Source: Yersinia enterocolitica subsp. enterocolitica (GTDB taxonomy: Bacteria; Pseudomonadota; Gammaproteobacteria; Enterobacterales; Enterobacteriaceae). From it: a DNA stretch of 64,000 nucleotides. Location of the stretch: the NCBI RefSeq assembly GCF_901472495.1, contig NZ_LR590469.1, positions 4,154,001-4,218,000 on the forward strand, given 5' to 3'. Below the pieces are notes generated by a model. It was not told where the DNA came from. It ran no database searches and saw only the letters and a list, made by a program, of their open reading frames with translations. Position 1 is the first letter of the stretch, and every line of letters starts with the position of its first letter. A program made the translations under genes and the position numbers. This document shows positions 27,258 through 35,993 of the stretch, piece after piece.

Positions 27258-28586
27258 ATGCGCATAAGTAGAACGATAATGTGGCATAAAAACAGAATAG
27301 CTATTGGGATGCTACTCGGTATTGTCATGTCGGTAATAATGCCGGCAACCCATGCAGATCTTCTGCCAGACGAAGCAGTTCTTACCCCTAAATATATGGT
27401 GACAGCCCGTGACAGCGAAATATATTCGCTGGTGGGTGAACAGGTCATTCCTGTCGGTGAGGTTAAGGAAGATCAACTTATTCAGGTTTTGCCCGCAGCG
27501 GCAGAATACTATGAGTTTAAATTTGGTAACGGTATCGGCTTTATTGATAAAGACGATTTACGTGATATCAATAAAGCGCGAAAAAACAACGATATATTGG
27601 GGGATTTGAATAAACCTCTACCGAACCAAAATATTATTATCAAGCGCGAAACGCCGGTTTATCTGACGGCAGATGTCGACAGCGAACAATTTGCTACCTT
27701 GGGCGAAAATTTGCGCTACCCGATTGTGGGTAAGTTGAAAGACAAGCTAAGTAATACTTGGTATCAGGTTAATATTGGCGATCGTTTGGGCTATGTCAGT
27801 AGTAGTGATGCTGAAATAGATAATGGCATTCCTATCCTGACTTATCACCATATGTTGAAGAATGAGGAAAATAAACGTTTCCTTAATACCTCGACGACAA
27901 CCTCTGATGCCGCGTTTAGTAACCAGATGACTTATCTCAAGCAGACAGGTTACGACACGATTTCTCTTTATCAGCTTGAAGGTTATCTCAATAACAAGAT
28001 TAATCTGCCAGGGAAAGTGGTAGTGCTGACATTTGATGATGGCCTTAAATCAGTCCATCGTTATGCTTATCCGATTCTAAAAGAAAATGGTTTCCGGGCT
28101 ACCGCTTTTATTATTTCATCACGTATAAAACGTCACCCACAGAAATGGAATCCTGACTCATTACAGTTTATGAGTATTTCTGAATTGAAAGAGATTCAGG
28201 ATGTATTTGATATTCAATCTCATACACACTTCTTGCACCGGACGGACAATAAACGTAATCCAATCTTATTGAGCCGCTCTTATCACAATATTGTTTTTGA
28301 TTTTGAGCACTCTCGCCGTGCATTATCGCAGTTTAATCCGCACGTGGTTTTCCTGTCATATCCGTTCGGTGGCTTTAATTAAACGGCGATTGATGCTGCT
28401 AAAAATGCCGGTTTCCATTTGGCGGTAACGACGATGCAGGGCAAGGTTAAACCCGGTGATAATCCGTATACCCTCAAACGGCTTTATATTCTGCGTACGG
28501 ATTCAATTCCGACTATGGCAGAGCGTATTGCCAATGAACCTGGCCAGCCGGTTGCCCCTGCACCTGCGGTGATGGAATCTGATTAG
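27258..28586 (+). pseudogene. yadE: YadE-like polysaccharide deacetylase with an in-frame stop codon
   Basis: Exported NodB-fold deacetylase. It has a signal peptide (IAIGMLLGIVMSVIMPATHA), a region with two SH3-like segments (about 50-200), then the deacetylase domain with LTFDDG, the metal-binding QSHTHFLH and LSYPFGG. The frame stops at TAA 28380-28382 right after GGFN. The same frame then continues without interruption for 67 codons (TAIDAAKNAGFHLAVTT and onward) to TAG at 28584-28586. A single C-to-T change of a CAA (Gln) codon explains this. The lost part includes the last conserved segment of the fold, so the truncated protein is probably inactive. The start is uncertain (27258 or 27279). 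It sits before panD as in E. coli. Confidence 0.85.
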
Positions 28587-28617
28587 TTATTTCATTGTGT
28601 AATATGAAGATAAGAAA

Positions 28618-28640
28618 AAGGTGCTTTAATTAAGCGCCTT
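28618..28640 (+). terminator. First copy of the yadE terminator hairpin
   Basis: AAGGTGCTTTAATTAAGCGCCTT is a near-perfect palindrome 32 bp after the yadE stop. A second copy with a full T tract lies at 28773-28798, beyond a 132-bp repeat. Confidence 0.75.
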
Positions 28641-28772
28641 GAGGTTGCTGACAAACCGACTTTGTAGCTCCGAGACTGGCGGGTTGACTGCACCGATGGG
28701 CGCTCCGGCGGCGCACGCCGCTACGACCCATTCGGCACATTTCCCCGCCCTGCTACTTTGTCAACGGTCTGA
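28641..28772. repeat. Repeat unit lying between two terminator copies (copy B)
   Basis: The 132-bp unit begins GAGGTTGCTGACAAA and ends TTTGTCAACGGTCTGA, the same ends as the unit at 10093-10234. The interior contains the palindromic GCGCTCCGGCGGC and GCCGCTACGACCCATTCGGC, which recurs in opposite orientation at 13930-14010. No coding frame is credible. Confidence 0.78.
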
Positions 28773-28798
28773 GGCGCTTTAATTAAGCGCCTTTTTTT
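28773..28798 (+). terminator. Second copy of the yadE terminator, with T tract
   Basis: GGCGCTTTAATTAAGCGCC followed by seven T. It has the same palindrome as 28618-28640 and is the functional-looking copy. Confidence 0.88.
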
Positions 28799-28826
28799 AT
28801 TGTGCGGCTTCAAGTACAAAAGGTCA

Positions 28827-29207
28827 TTAAGCGACCTGAACGGGGACGGCTTTAGCCTTGCGTTGCAGCTGATTTTCACCTTCAAAATACGCCACTTTGG
28901 GGTGGTGCAGGCGGGCATCAGCATCAGACATCTGGACATAGGAACAGATGATCAATTTATCACCCACACAGGCACAGCGTGCTGCCGCACCATTCACCGA
29001 GATAATTCGCGAACCGCGTTCGGCGGCAATGGCATAAGTCGAAAAACGCTGACCATTATCAACGTTATAAATATCAATGGCTTCGTATTCTAAAATCCCA
29101 GCGGCTTCCAGAAAATCCTGATCAATAGCGCAGGAACCTTCATAGTGCAAATCAGCTTGAGTGACTTTCACCCGGTGCAGTTTGCCTTGCAACATAGTGC
29201 GTATCAT
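28827..29207 (-). CDS. panD: Aspartate 1-decarboxylase proenzyme
   Basis: Makes beta-alanine for pantothenate. The 126-residue proenzyme cleaves itself at Gly24-Ser25 (HYEG|SCAID) to form the pyruvoyl cofactor. Tyr58 and the NGAAARC substrate region are present. It is downstream of panC on the same strand, separated by about 157 bp that hold no gene (E. coli has yadD there). Confidence 0.97.
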
Positions 29208-29364
29208 AACTCTTACCTTTGACCCCGGTTATTGCCCAGAATAAGTCTGGCACCTTATCCCATCATCGACCGATTTAGGGAGAAGTGCTCAGTTTTGCTG
29301 ATTTTATATCGCTTGTCTATGGCTGACTTTATATGCTGGTTTCGCCATAATCTACTTTTTGAAA

Positions 29365-30219
29365 TTAACTATGTAAATCAACCTGTTGATTGTCAATTAG
29401 GCGTGCTTTACCCAGCCAGGCGGCCATGAGAATTATCGCTTGTTTGCTGTCAACCGTCAGTGGCTGTAAGCTTTGAGCATCGCGGATAAACAGTTCATCT
29501 GGGGTAAAGCCAGCATCACGTAATTGTTCTGCGGTATCAGCCAGTAAATCATCAATCTGCCGTTCGCCCAAGGCGAGTTTCTCAGCCAACGCCTGCATTA
29601 TCTTATAAAGCTGTGGTGCGATTTTACGTTCTTCAGCGCTCAAATAGCCATTGCGAGAGCTGAGTGCCAGGCCATCTTTGGCTCGCACAATGGGCACGCC
29701 GACAATATTGATGTCATAGCCCATATCCGCCACCATTTTGCGGATCAGCGCCAGTTGTTGGTAATCTTTTTCACCAAAACAGGCTACATCCGGCTGAACC
29801 AGATTGAACAACTTGCTAACGATAGTCGAAACACCACGGAAATGGCCGGGGCGGCTGGCGCCTTCCAAAATGGTCGAGAGGGCAGGGACGTCAACATAAG
29901 TCTGAGCTTCCAGACCCGCCGGGTAGACATCAGCGGCTGCCGGTGCAAACACTAAATCAACGCCGTGGCGGGTTAGCTTCTCGCAATCTTCTTGCAAAGT
30001 GCGTGGGTAGCGGGCCAAATCATCTGGGCGTTCAAATTGCAGCGGATTGACAAAAATACTCACGACGACAACATCGGCACGAGTTTTGGCATCTTCCACC
30101 AATGTCATATGCCCTTCGTGCAGGTTGCCCATAGTAGGCACCAGTGCAACTCGCTTACCCTCTTGACGCCAACGGCGGATTTGCTGGCGTAACAGTGGCA
30201 AAGTTTCAATAATCAGCAT
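29365..30219 (-). CDS. panC: Pantothenate synthetase
   Basis: ATP-dependent condensation of pantoate with beta-alanine. The nucleotidyltransferase-fold signatures are PTMGNLHEGHMTLV and the SSRNGYLSAEER loop; FGEKDYQQL is also conserved. The start at 30219 (MLIIETLPLLRQQI) gives 284 residues, the family length; a longer frame begins inside the ERIC repeat. It lies downstream of panB, with an ERIC copy in between. Confidence 0.97.
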   Translation of the reverse strand: MLIIETLPLLRQQIRRWRQEGKRVALVPTMGNLHEGHMTLVEDAKTRADVVVVSIFVNPLQFERPDDLARYPRTLQEDCEKLTRHGVDLVFAPAAADVYPAGLEAQTYVDVPALSTILEGASRPGHFRGVSTIVSKLFNLVQPDVACFGEKDYQQLALIRKMVADMGYDINIVGVPIVRAKDGLALSSRNGYLSAEERKIAPQLYKIMQALAEKLALGERQIDDLLADTAEQLRDAGFTPDELFIRDAQSLQPLTVDSKQAIILMAAWLGKARLIDNQQVDLHS

Positions 30220-30231
30220 TCTTTTCTCCGT

Positions 30232-30355
30232 ATACCCGTCATCTTTCAAACTGCAGGTGTGTTAGCTGTCCTCATCACCCGAATCACTGATTTGTGTCAG
30301 CTCATCGGGATGATTTCGCTTGCCGCCTTCCTGCATCTTGCAATCTATTGGGTAT
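30232..30355. repeat. ERIC element between panB and panC
   Basis: A 124-bp copy bounded by ATACCC and GGGTAT, with TTTCAAACTGCAGG near one end and CCTGCATCTTGCAA near the other. The central part is CACCCGAATCACTG-CAGCTCATCGGG. It sits inside the panBC operon, ending 12 bp before the panC start on the transcribed strand, so it must be transcribed as RNA. Confidence 0.9.
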
Positions 30356-30392
30356 AAATGGGATGTAATAGCAGTGTATTATCAACAAAAAC

Positions 30393-31190
30393 TTATTGAA
30401 AAGTATGTTCTTCAGCGGGATAAGCACCGCTCTCAACTTCTTGAATATACAGCTTAATGGCAGCACGAATATCGCCCGCACTTTGCGCCAGGAAGTTTTT
30501 GCTGAATTTCGGTGTATGACCACCGGTAATACCCAGCGCATCATGCATGACCAGAATCTGCCCATCGGTAACATTCCCCGCGCCAATACCAATCACCGGG
30601 ATAGCCAGTGCTTCCGTTACGCGCTGTGCCAGTTCCACCGGGACACATTCCAGTACCAATAGTTGTGCGCCAGCATTTTCAAGCGCTTGAGCATCTTTCA
30701 ATAGCTGGTTAGCCGCCACTTCTTCGCGACCCTGAACTTTGTAACCGCCGAAAATATTCACTGATTGTGGTGTTAACCCCAAATGCCCACATACCGGAAC
30801 AGCGCGTTCTGCCAGCATGCGAACGGTATCGCACAACCAGCTACCCCCTTCCAATTTGACCATATTGGCCCCGGCACGCATCAACTCGGCAGCATTAGCA
30901 AATGTTTGCTCAGGTGTGGCGTAACTCATAAACGGCATATCTGCCAATAACAGGCAATGAGGCGCACCACGGCGTACGGCACGGGTATGATAAGCCACAT
31001 CGGCAGTTGTGACCGGCAGGGTAGAGTCGAAGCCTTGTAATGTCATACCGAGCGAATCACCCACCAGCAGAACCTCAATTCCCTGTTCGGCAAATAGCTG
31101 AGCAAAGCTGGCATCATAGGCAGTCAGTGTGGCGAACTTACGCTTTTCGAGTTTCCATTGGCGCAAGTGGCTCATGGTGGTGGCTTTCAT
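30393..31190 (-). CDS. panB: 3-methyl-2-oxobutanoate hydroxymethyltransferase
   Basis: First committed step of pantothenate synthesis: methylene-tetrahydrofolate plus ketoisovalerate to ketopantoate. Beta-barrel signatures are present: TAYDASFAQLFAEQG, LLVGDSLGMTLQG, the Mg site, VPVCGHLGLTPQSVNIFGGY, and IGIGAGNVTDGQILVMHD. The protein is 265 residues starting at the second of two tandem Met codons, matching E. coli. It is the first gene of panB-panC-panD. Confidence 0.97.
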   Translation of the reverse strand: MKATTMSHLRQWKLEKRKFATLTAYDASFAQLFAEQGIEVLLVGDSLGMTLQGFDSTLPVTTADVAYHTRAVRRGAPHCLLLADMPFMSYATPEQTFANAAELMRAGANMVKLEGGSWLCDTVRMLAERAVPVCGHLGLTPQSVNIFGGYKVQGREEVAANQLLKDAQALENAGAQLLVLECVPVELAQRVTEALAIPVIGIGAGNVTDGQILVMHDALGITGGHTPKFSKNFLAQSAGDIRAAIKLYIQEVESGAYPAEEHTFQ

Positions 31191-31240
31191 CACTCTTTCT
31201 CCTGAGACGGTAGGTTAAAATGGTGGGATATCAGATAGGT

Positions 31241-31404
31241 ATACCCGTCATACTTCAAGCTGCATGTGTGTTGGCTGCCTTCGTTACTCGGCCCATATAT
31301 GGGCCTCGCCTCTTCGAGGCCGCTGCAAACAGCGTTCAAATCGGTTATCACCGATTTGTCGCTCAGTTGCCGCCTTCATACAACTCGAATTATTTAGTGG
31401 ATAT
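31241..31404. repeat. Long ERIC-like element between folK and panB
   Basis: A 164-bp element with ERIC-type ends (ATACCCGTCATACTTCAAGC at one end; ATATCCACTAAATAATTCGAG on the opposite strand at the other). Instead of the usual centre it carries CTCGGCCCATATATGGGCCTC and CTCTTCGAGGCCGCTGCAAA. It may be the Yersinia palindromic (YPAL-type) family. A shortened copy of the same type lies at 45770-45882. Confidence 0.8.
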
Positions 31405-31426
31405 ATAGTGTGTTGGATTGAGTCAG

Positions 31427-31906
31427 TTACCAAGGCACCAGGCCATTTTTATCCACGAGCTTAAGGCGGTCTGATAGGGGTTCACCATCGGGGAAAATAA
31501 GGTCAGGGGCGATATCAGCCAGGGGGTAGAGCATGAACTCCCGCTCTTTCAGGCCATAATGTGGCACGATCAGACGATCGGTTTTTATCACCTGATTGCC
31601 ATATAGCATAATATCGAGATCCAGGGTACGTGGCCCCCAACGCTGTTCTTTCCTTACGCGCCCTTGGTTGCGCTCAATGGCTTGGGTGCTATCCAACAGT
31701 TGTTCTGGTGGAAGGGCGGTATCTAACGCCACGACCGCATTAAGGAAATCCGGCTGATCCTGTGGCCCTAACGGCTTAGTGCGATAAAACGGCGAACAGG
31801 CCACCAACCGGGTGCGCGGCAGATGCTCCAGCGCTTCCAGTGCGGTTTTGACCTGTTGCAATGGCATGGACTGATTACTGCCTAGCGCAATATAGACCCG
31901 GATCAT
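31427..31906 (-). CDS. folK: 2-amino-4-hydroxy-6-hydroxymethyldihydropteridine pyrophosphokinase
   Basis: Folate pathway kinase transferring pyrophosphate to 6-hydroxymethyl-dihydropterin. The 159-residue protein starts MIRVYIALGSNQS and has the signature RWGPRTLDLDIMLYG with the Mg-binding Asp pair. It is downstream of pcnB with an eight-base gap, as in E. coli, so it is probably co-transcribed. Confidence 0.97.
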   Translation of the reverse strand: MIRVYIALGSNQSMPLQQVKTALEALEHLPRTRLVACSPFYRTKPLGPQDQPDFLNAVVALDTALPPEQLLDSTQAIERNQGRVRKEQRWGPRTLDLDIMLYGNQVIKTDRLIVPHYGLKEREFMLYPLADIAPDLIFPDGEPLSDRLKLVDKNGLVPW

Positions 31907-31914
31907 AGTGCGTA

Positions 31915-33471
31915 TTATGCCCCTTCTTTACGTGGTGCTGGCTTACGTGGGCGGCGAGGACGAGAGCGTCGCGGTGCCGGATCAGCCCCTAAAGTATTTA
32001 GCATATTCTTCTGTTGCAGCGGCGTTGCTTCCTGGAATTCTCCCCACCACTGCGCCAGGCGCTGTAGTTCATGGTTGTTTTCCACTTCTGCCCGCAATAC
32101 GAGTAAATCGTAAGCCGCACGGAACTTTGGATGCTCCATCAGCTTGTGCGCACGTTTACCCTGACGGCGCGACAGCCGCAATTGCAGCAGCCAGATATCA
32201 CGCACCAATGAGGTAATACGTTTTGGAATGGCCAGCGAACGGCACTCTTCATCCAGCACATCATTCATTGCCAGTGCGAAAGCATCGTAATAGGCCAAGC
32301 CGCTTTCTTGTGTCAGCTTCTGCGCATGTTCGATAAGCGGATACCAAAGCATAGCGGCAAATAAGAATGCCGGATTGACGCGCTTATCATTATGCAAACG
32401 ATGGTCGGTATTTTTCAGCACTTGAACCAAAATACGTTCCATCGCTGAATCATGATGTTCGGTAAAATTACGGGCAATCAGCGGGAATAGCGGCTGGAAA
32501 AGCTGATATTCACACAGTTTTAAATAGGTTTTATAGCCGTAGCCCGATTGCAGCAGTTTGAGTGATTCTTCAAACAGACGAGCAGGTGGGATCTCATGCA
32601 GTAGCGAGGCCAGACGCGGGATTGGCTCTGCTGTTTCCGGGCTGATCGTCATATCCAGCTTGGCGGCAAAACGGACTGCGCGCAGCATCCGCACCGGATC
32701 TTCACGATAGCGGGTTTCAGGATCACCAATCAGACGGATAATACCCTCTTTCAGATCACGCAAACCGCCAGTGTAGTCGCGCAGTGCAAAATCAGAAATA
32801 CCGTAATAGAGACTATTAATGGTGAAATCGCGGCGTTGGGCATCATCTTCAATCGTGCCAAATATGTTGTCACGCAGCAGCATGCCATTTTGTGCCTGTT
32901 GAGAAGAATTTTTGTCACTGTCTTCTGTTTGTTGCTGTTCGTGGTGACCACGGAAAGTCGCGACTTCAATGATTTCCGGGCCGAACATTACATGGGCCAG
33001 ACGGAAGCGGCGACCCACCAGGCGGCAGTTACGGAATAACTTTCGTACTTGTTCTGGGGTGGCACTGGTGGTGATATCAAAATCTTTCGGTTTTTTACCC
33101 AGTAACAGGTCACGGACACCGCCGCCGACCAAATAGGCTTCATACCCTGACTTATTCAGGCGATAGAGAACCTTCAGCGCATTATCGCTGATATCTCTAC
33201 GGGAAATATTGTGCTGATCTCGCGGAATAATCGTCATCGCACTTTGTTGTGAAGAAAGCTGTTGTGAAGCAGGCACCGCATGATTCTTGCGGCCAGTATT
33301 CGTTCTGGCAGGCCTTTTCTCTTTGCGGGCCACGTTATCTTCACCGGGCACTTTATCTTTACGGGCACTGCTATCACGGGCCGTGTCTTCACGGACAGCT
33401 TTGTTATCGCGAGCTGATTTATCATCGCGAATCAGTACCTTACGGCAGAAATTGGCTACTCGGGTAAAAAT
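31915..33471 (-). CDS. pcnB: Poly(A) polymerase I, AUU start codon
   Basis: Adds 3' poly(A) tails that promote RNA decay and controls ColE1-type plasmid copy number. The nucleotidyltransferase motif is GGGVRDLLLGKKPKDFD, with the conserved RNCRLVGRRFRLAHVMF after it. The C-terminus is the usual basic tail. The first ATG-type start (GTG at 33351) would cut off a conserved N-terminus. Reading upstream in frame to 33471 gives ATT followed by FTRVANFCRKVL, identical to the E. coli PcnB N-terminus, which also starts with AUU. GAGGTG precedes it. The result is 518 residues, about 50 longer than E. coli, the extra being a basic, repetitive stretch at about 15-60. Confidence 0.9.
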   Translation of the reverse strand: MFTRVANFCRKVLIRDDKSARDNKAVREDTARDSSARKDKVPGEDNVARKEKRPARTNTGRKNHAVPASQQLSSQQSAMTIIPRDQHNISRRDISDNALKVLYRLNKSGYEAYLVGGGVRDLLLGKKPKDFDITTSATPEQVRKLFRNCRLVGRRFRLAHVMFGPEIIEVATFRGHHEQQQTEDSDKNSSQQAQNGMLLRDNIFGTIEDDAQRRDFTINSLYYGISDFALRDYTGGLRDLKEGIIRLIGDPETRYREDPVRMLRAVRFAAKLDMTISPETAEPIPRLASLLHEIPPARLFEESLKLLQSGYGYKTYLKLCEYQLFQPLFPLIARNFTEHHDSAMERILVQVLKNTDHRLHNDKRVNPAFLFAAMLWYPLIEHAQKLTQESGLAYYDAFALAMNDVLDEECRSLAIPKRITSLVRDIWLLQLRLSRRQGKRAHKLMEHPKFRAAYDLLVLRAEVENNHELQRLAQWWGEFQEATPLQQKNMLNTLGADPAPRRSRPRRPRKPAPRKEGA

Positions 33472-33533
33472 GGTACACCTCGATAGTGGCTAATAAATTA
33501 CAGAACAACAGAAAAACAGCGGCTAATCATAGC

Positions 33534-34463
33534 TCACCGTGGTTCCTTTGAGAATGCCGTTGTGTTTTCAGTGGTGGTTATCGCCCCTTGAAGTGGGATA
33601 GCTGCCAATGTCCAATTTTCGACTGCAAAACGTAATAATAACGGCAAATCAAGATCTTGCCAGCATTCCGGTAGTGGTTGATGCAAAAACTTCAGCGCTT
33701 CCACCAAAATCGGGCGCGGATCGCCATTCGGCAGCGGCGGCGCATGATTTTGCTTAGAGAGTTTATTACCATCATGGTTTAGTGCCAGTGGCAAGTGCAA
33801 ATAGCTGGGTACCGGCTGTTGTAGCTGCTGATAGAGCGCTATTTGGCGCACGGTTGGCTCGATTAAATCGGCTCCGCGTACAATCTCGGTCACACCTTGA
33901 AAGGCATCATCAACCACTACTGCCAGATTATAGGCAAACAAGCCATCTCGACGACGAATAATAAAATCTTCTTCGGCTAGCGCAGGCACAGCATGTAGCT
34001 CGCCAAGTAATTTATCACAAAAGGTATAAACCGGATGAGTCTGGCGTAGACGAATGGCCGCCCCCGCGGGGGGTAAATGGCGATCGCGACAATGGCCGTC
34101 GTATAAGCCGCCGATCTGCTGAATTCGGCTGCGGGTACAGGTGCAGTTATAACTTAGCCCTTGTTGCTCTAGCCAGTCTAAGGTGGCGCGATAGGCTTCG
34201 TGGCGCTGGGATTGGTAGATAATCGGGCCATCCCAATGCAGGCCGTAGTGGTCAAGAGACGCTAAAATACGGGCCGCAGCACCAGGGATTTCACGGGGGG
34301 GATCAATATCTTCAATGCGCACCAGCCAGCGTCCACCTTCAGCGCGAGCTTGCAGATAGCTGCCCAATGCTGCAATCAGCGAACCGAAATGCAAATCACC
34401 AGAGGGAGACGGTGCAAAACGCCCTACATAGCCTGATTGTCGAGTATTGATATTTTCGGACAT
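33534..34463 (-). CDS. gluQ: Glutamyl-Q tRNA(Asp) synthetase
   Basis: Paralogue of the glutamyl-tRNA synthetase catalytic core that attaches glutamate to the queuosine base of tRNA-Asp. Class I motifs are PSPSGDLHFGSL (HIGH-like) and KLSKQ (KMSKS-like). The zinc-site cysteines are in YNCTCTRSRI and DGHC. The protein lacks the anticodon-binding domain (309 residues), as expected for YadB/GluQ. It is between dksA and pcnB, as in E. coli. Confidence 0.95.
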   Translation of the reverse strand: MSENINTRQSGYVGRFAPSPSGDLHFGSLIAALGSYLQARAEGGRWLVRIEDIDPPREIPGAAARILASLDHYGLHWDGPIIYQSQRHEAYRATLDWLEQQGLSYNCTCTRSRIQQIGGLYDGHCRDRHLPPAGAAIRLRQTHPVYTFCDKLLGELHAVPALAEEDFIIRRRDGLFAYNLAVVVDDAFQGVTEIVRGADLIEPTVRQIALYQQLQQPVPSYLHLPLALNHDGNKLSKQNHAPPLPNGDPRPILVEALKFLHQPLPECWQDLDLPLLLRFAVENWTLAAIPLQGAITTTENTTAFSKEPR

Positions 34464-34525
34464 AAAAGGGAAAGAGAGATCCAGCGTGATAAATGCGGTG
34501 CCGGAGGTGGCTCTGGCACCGTGTC

Positions 34526-34587
34526 ACATCCTTCGTATTTGAAGCTGTAGGATTTTAGCTACCTATAGCTCCAACCTCTTTGGATAT
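34526..34587. repeat. Short internally deleted ERIC remnant between gluQ and dksA
   Basis: Only the two ends remain: ACATCCTTCGTATTTGAAGC, then CTGTAGG, and on the other side CCTCTTTGGATAT. It is 62 bp long, about half a normal ERIC. Confidence 0.55.
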
Positions 34588-34603
34588 ACATATTATTGCT
34601 GTG

Positions 34604-35059
34604 TTAGCCTGCCATCTGCTTTTCGCGGATTTCGGCCAGAGTTTTACAGTCAATGCATAAATCTGCAGTTGGCCGTGCTTCCAGACGGCGAATGCCGATT
34701 TCTACGCCACAAGACTCGCAGAAACCGAAATCGTCATCCTCGACTTTTTTCAGCGTCTTCTCGATCTTTTTGATCAGTTTACGCTCGCGGTCGCGGTTAC
34801 GAAGCTCAAGACTAAACTCTTCTTCCTGCGCGGCGCGGTCAACCGGGTCTGGGAAATTAGCAGCTTCGTCTTGCATATGCGATACAGTACGGTCCACTTC
34901 ATCCCTGAGCTGGTTGCGCCATGCTTCAAGAATAAGCTTGAAATGCGCCAATTGGGCGGCATTCATATACTCTTCGCCTGGCTTCTCTTGGTATGGTTCT
35001 ACCCCAGCGATGGCGAGAATGCTCAAGGACGAGGTTTTACGTTTTTGCCCTTCTTGCAT
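34604..35059 (-). CDS. dksA: RNA polymerase-binding transcription factor DksA
   Basis: Binds in the RNA polymerase secondary channel and with ppGpp reprogrammes transcription. The 151-residue protein is near-identical to E. coli DksA. It has the coiled coil with tip DPVDRAAQEEE (Asp71, Asp74) and the C-terminal zinc finger with CESCG and CIDC. The start at 35059 (MQEGQKRK) matches the family; the longer frame covers the 5' region. It links functionally with relA, also in this window. Confidence 0.98.
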   Translation of the reverse strand: MQEGQKRKTSSLSILAIAGVEPYQEKPGEEYMNAAQLAHFKLILEAWRNQLRDEVDRTVSHMQDEAANFPDPVDRAAQEEEFSLELRNRDRERKLIKKIEKTLKKVEDDDFGFCESCGVEIGIRRLEARPTADLCIDCKTLAEIREKQMAG

Positions 35060-35238
35060 GATGCTTCTCCTACATTCATACGCACTATCGAAATCCCCAA
35101 TACGGGGAAAAATCAGGCCGCTATAAATAACAGAAGGAAGGTGGGTTGGCAATTATTCCTGTCGCCTGCTTGACAATGGTGTGAAGGAAGGCGTATTTGG
35201 CGAGCAACTTTATCCAATAATCGCTTCTTTATTCAGCG

Positions 35239-35982
35239 TTATGAATTTGGTGTTTCGTCCAGTAATAACGGTAGGCGAGCATCCAGCGCAATACCGTCAG
35301 GCGATAGTTGAAAACCGTAGCAAATAACCTCCACTCCTGCTTGCTGAGCCTGGGCCAGCAATTCTGCATAGCGATTGTCAATGTGTCGGGCAGCGGCAAC
35401 TTGCCTGATACCCGTATGCAATACGGCAAAAAAAAGTACCGCCCGGTGACCGTTGGCAACCATGCTTTGTAACTCCCTAAGATGCTTCTGACCCCGCAGG
35501 GTGACGGCATCCGGAAAATACCCACACTGTTGCTGTAATAAGGTAACCGACTTGACTTCAATATAGCAGTTAGACCTATTTTCTGCCTGCAATAACAAGT
35601 CTATACGGCTGTTCTCATCCCCATATTTAATCTCCCTTTTGACAGAAGTGTAACCAGATAATTCAACTATCTGATTATTATCTATCGCTAAGCTTGCTAA
35701 CTCATTGGCACGTAATGTATTTACGCAAATCCAGTCACCGATTTGGGTCTGTGTTAATTCCCAACTATGGGGATACTTTCGTTTTGGGTTATCCGAAGTC
35801 GAATACCAGACCGTATCTCCTGGCGTGGCACAACCCGTCATTGCCCCAGTATTAGCGCAATGAATGGTCAGCACTTCTCCAGCGGGCGTCACAATATCAG
35901 CTAAAAAGCGTTTATACCGCTTAATAAGTGTGGCGGGCTGTAACCGTGGGTTAAAAGATAACAATTTTGTGTCCAGCGGCAT
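35239..35982 (-). CDS. sfsA: Sugar fermentation stimulation protein SfsA
   Basis: 247-residue SfsA-family protein with an N-terminal OB-like region and a nuclease-like fold. Signatures are ATLIKRYKRFLADIVTP, HCANTGAMTGCATPGD, RIDLLLQAENRS, YIEVKSVTLL and FPDAVTLRGQKHLREL. The E. coli protein is described as a DNA-binding stimulator of sugar fermentation, but the biochemical role is unclear. The start is the first ATG of the frame; a start some residues later would also fit. It lies upstream of dksA and downstream of thpR, as in E. coli. Confidence 0.93.
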   Translation of the reverse strand: MPLDTKLLSFNPRLQPATLIKRYKRFLADIVTPAGEVLTIHCANTGAMTGCATPGDTVWYSTSDNPKRKYPHSWELTQTQIGDWICVNTLRANELASLAIDNNQIVELSGYTSVKREIKYGDENSRIDLLLQAENRSNCYIEVKSVTLLQQQCGYFPDAVTLRGQKHLRELQSMVANGHRAVLFFAVLHTGIRQVAAARHIDNRYAELLAQAQQAGVEVICYGFQLSPDGIALDARLPLLLDETPNS

Positions 35983-35993
35983 TCAATTTCCTT

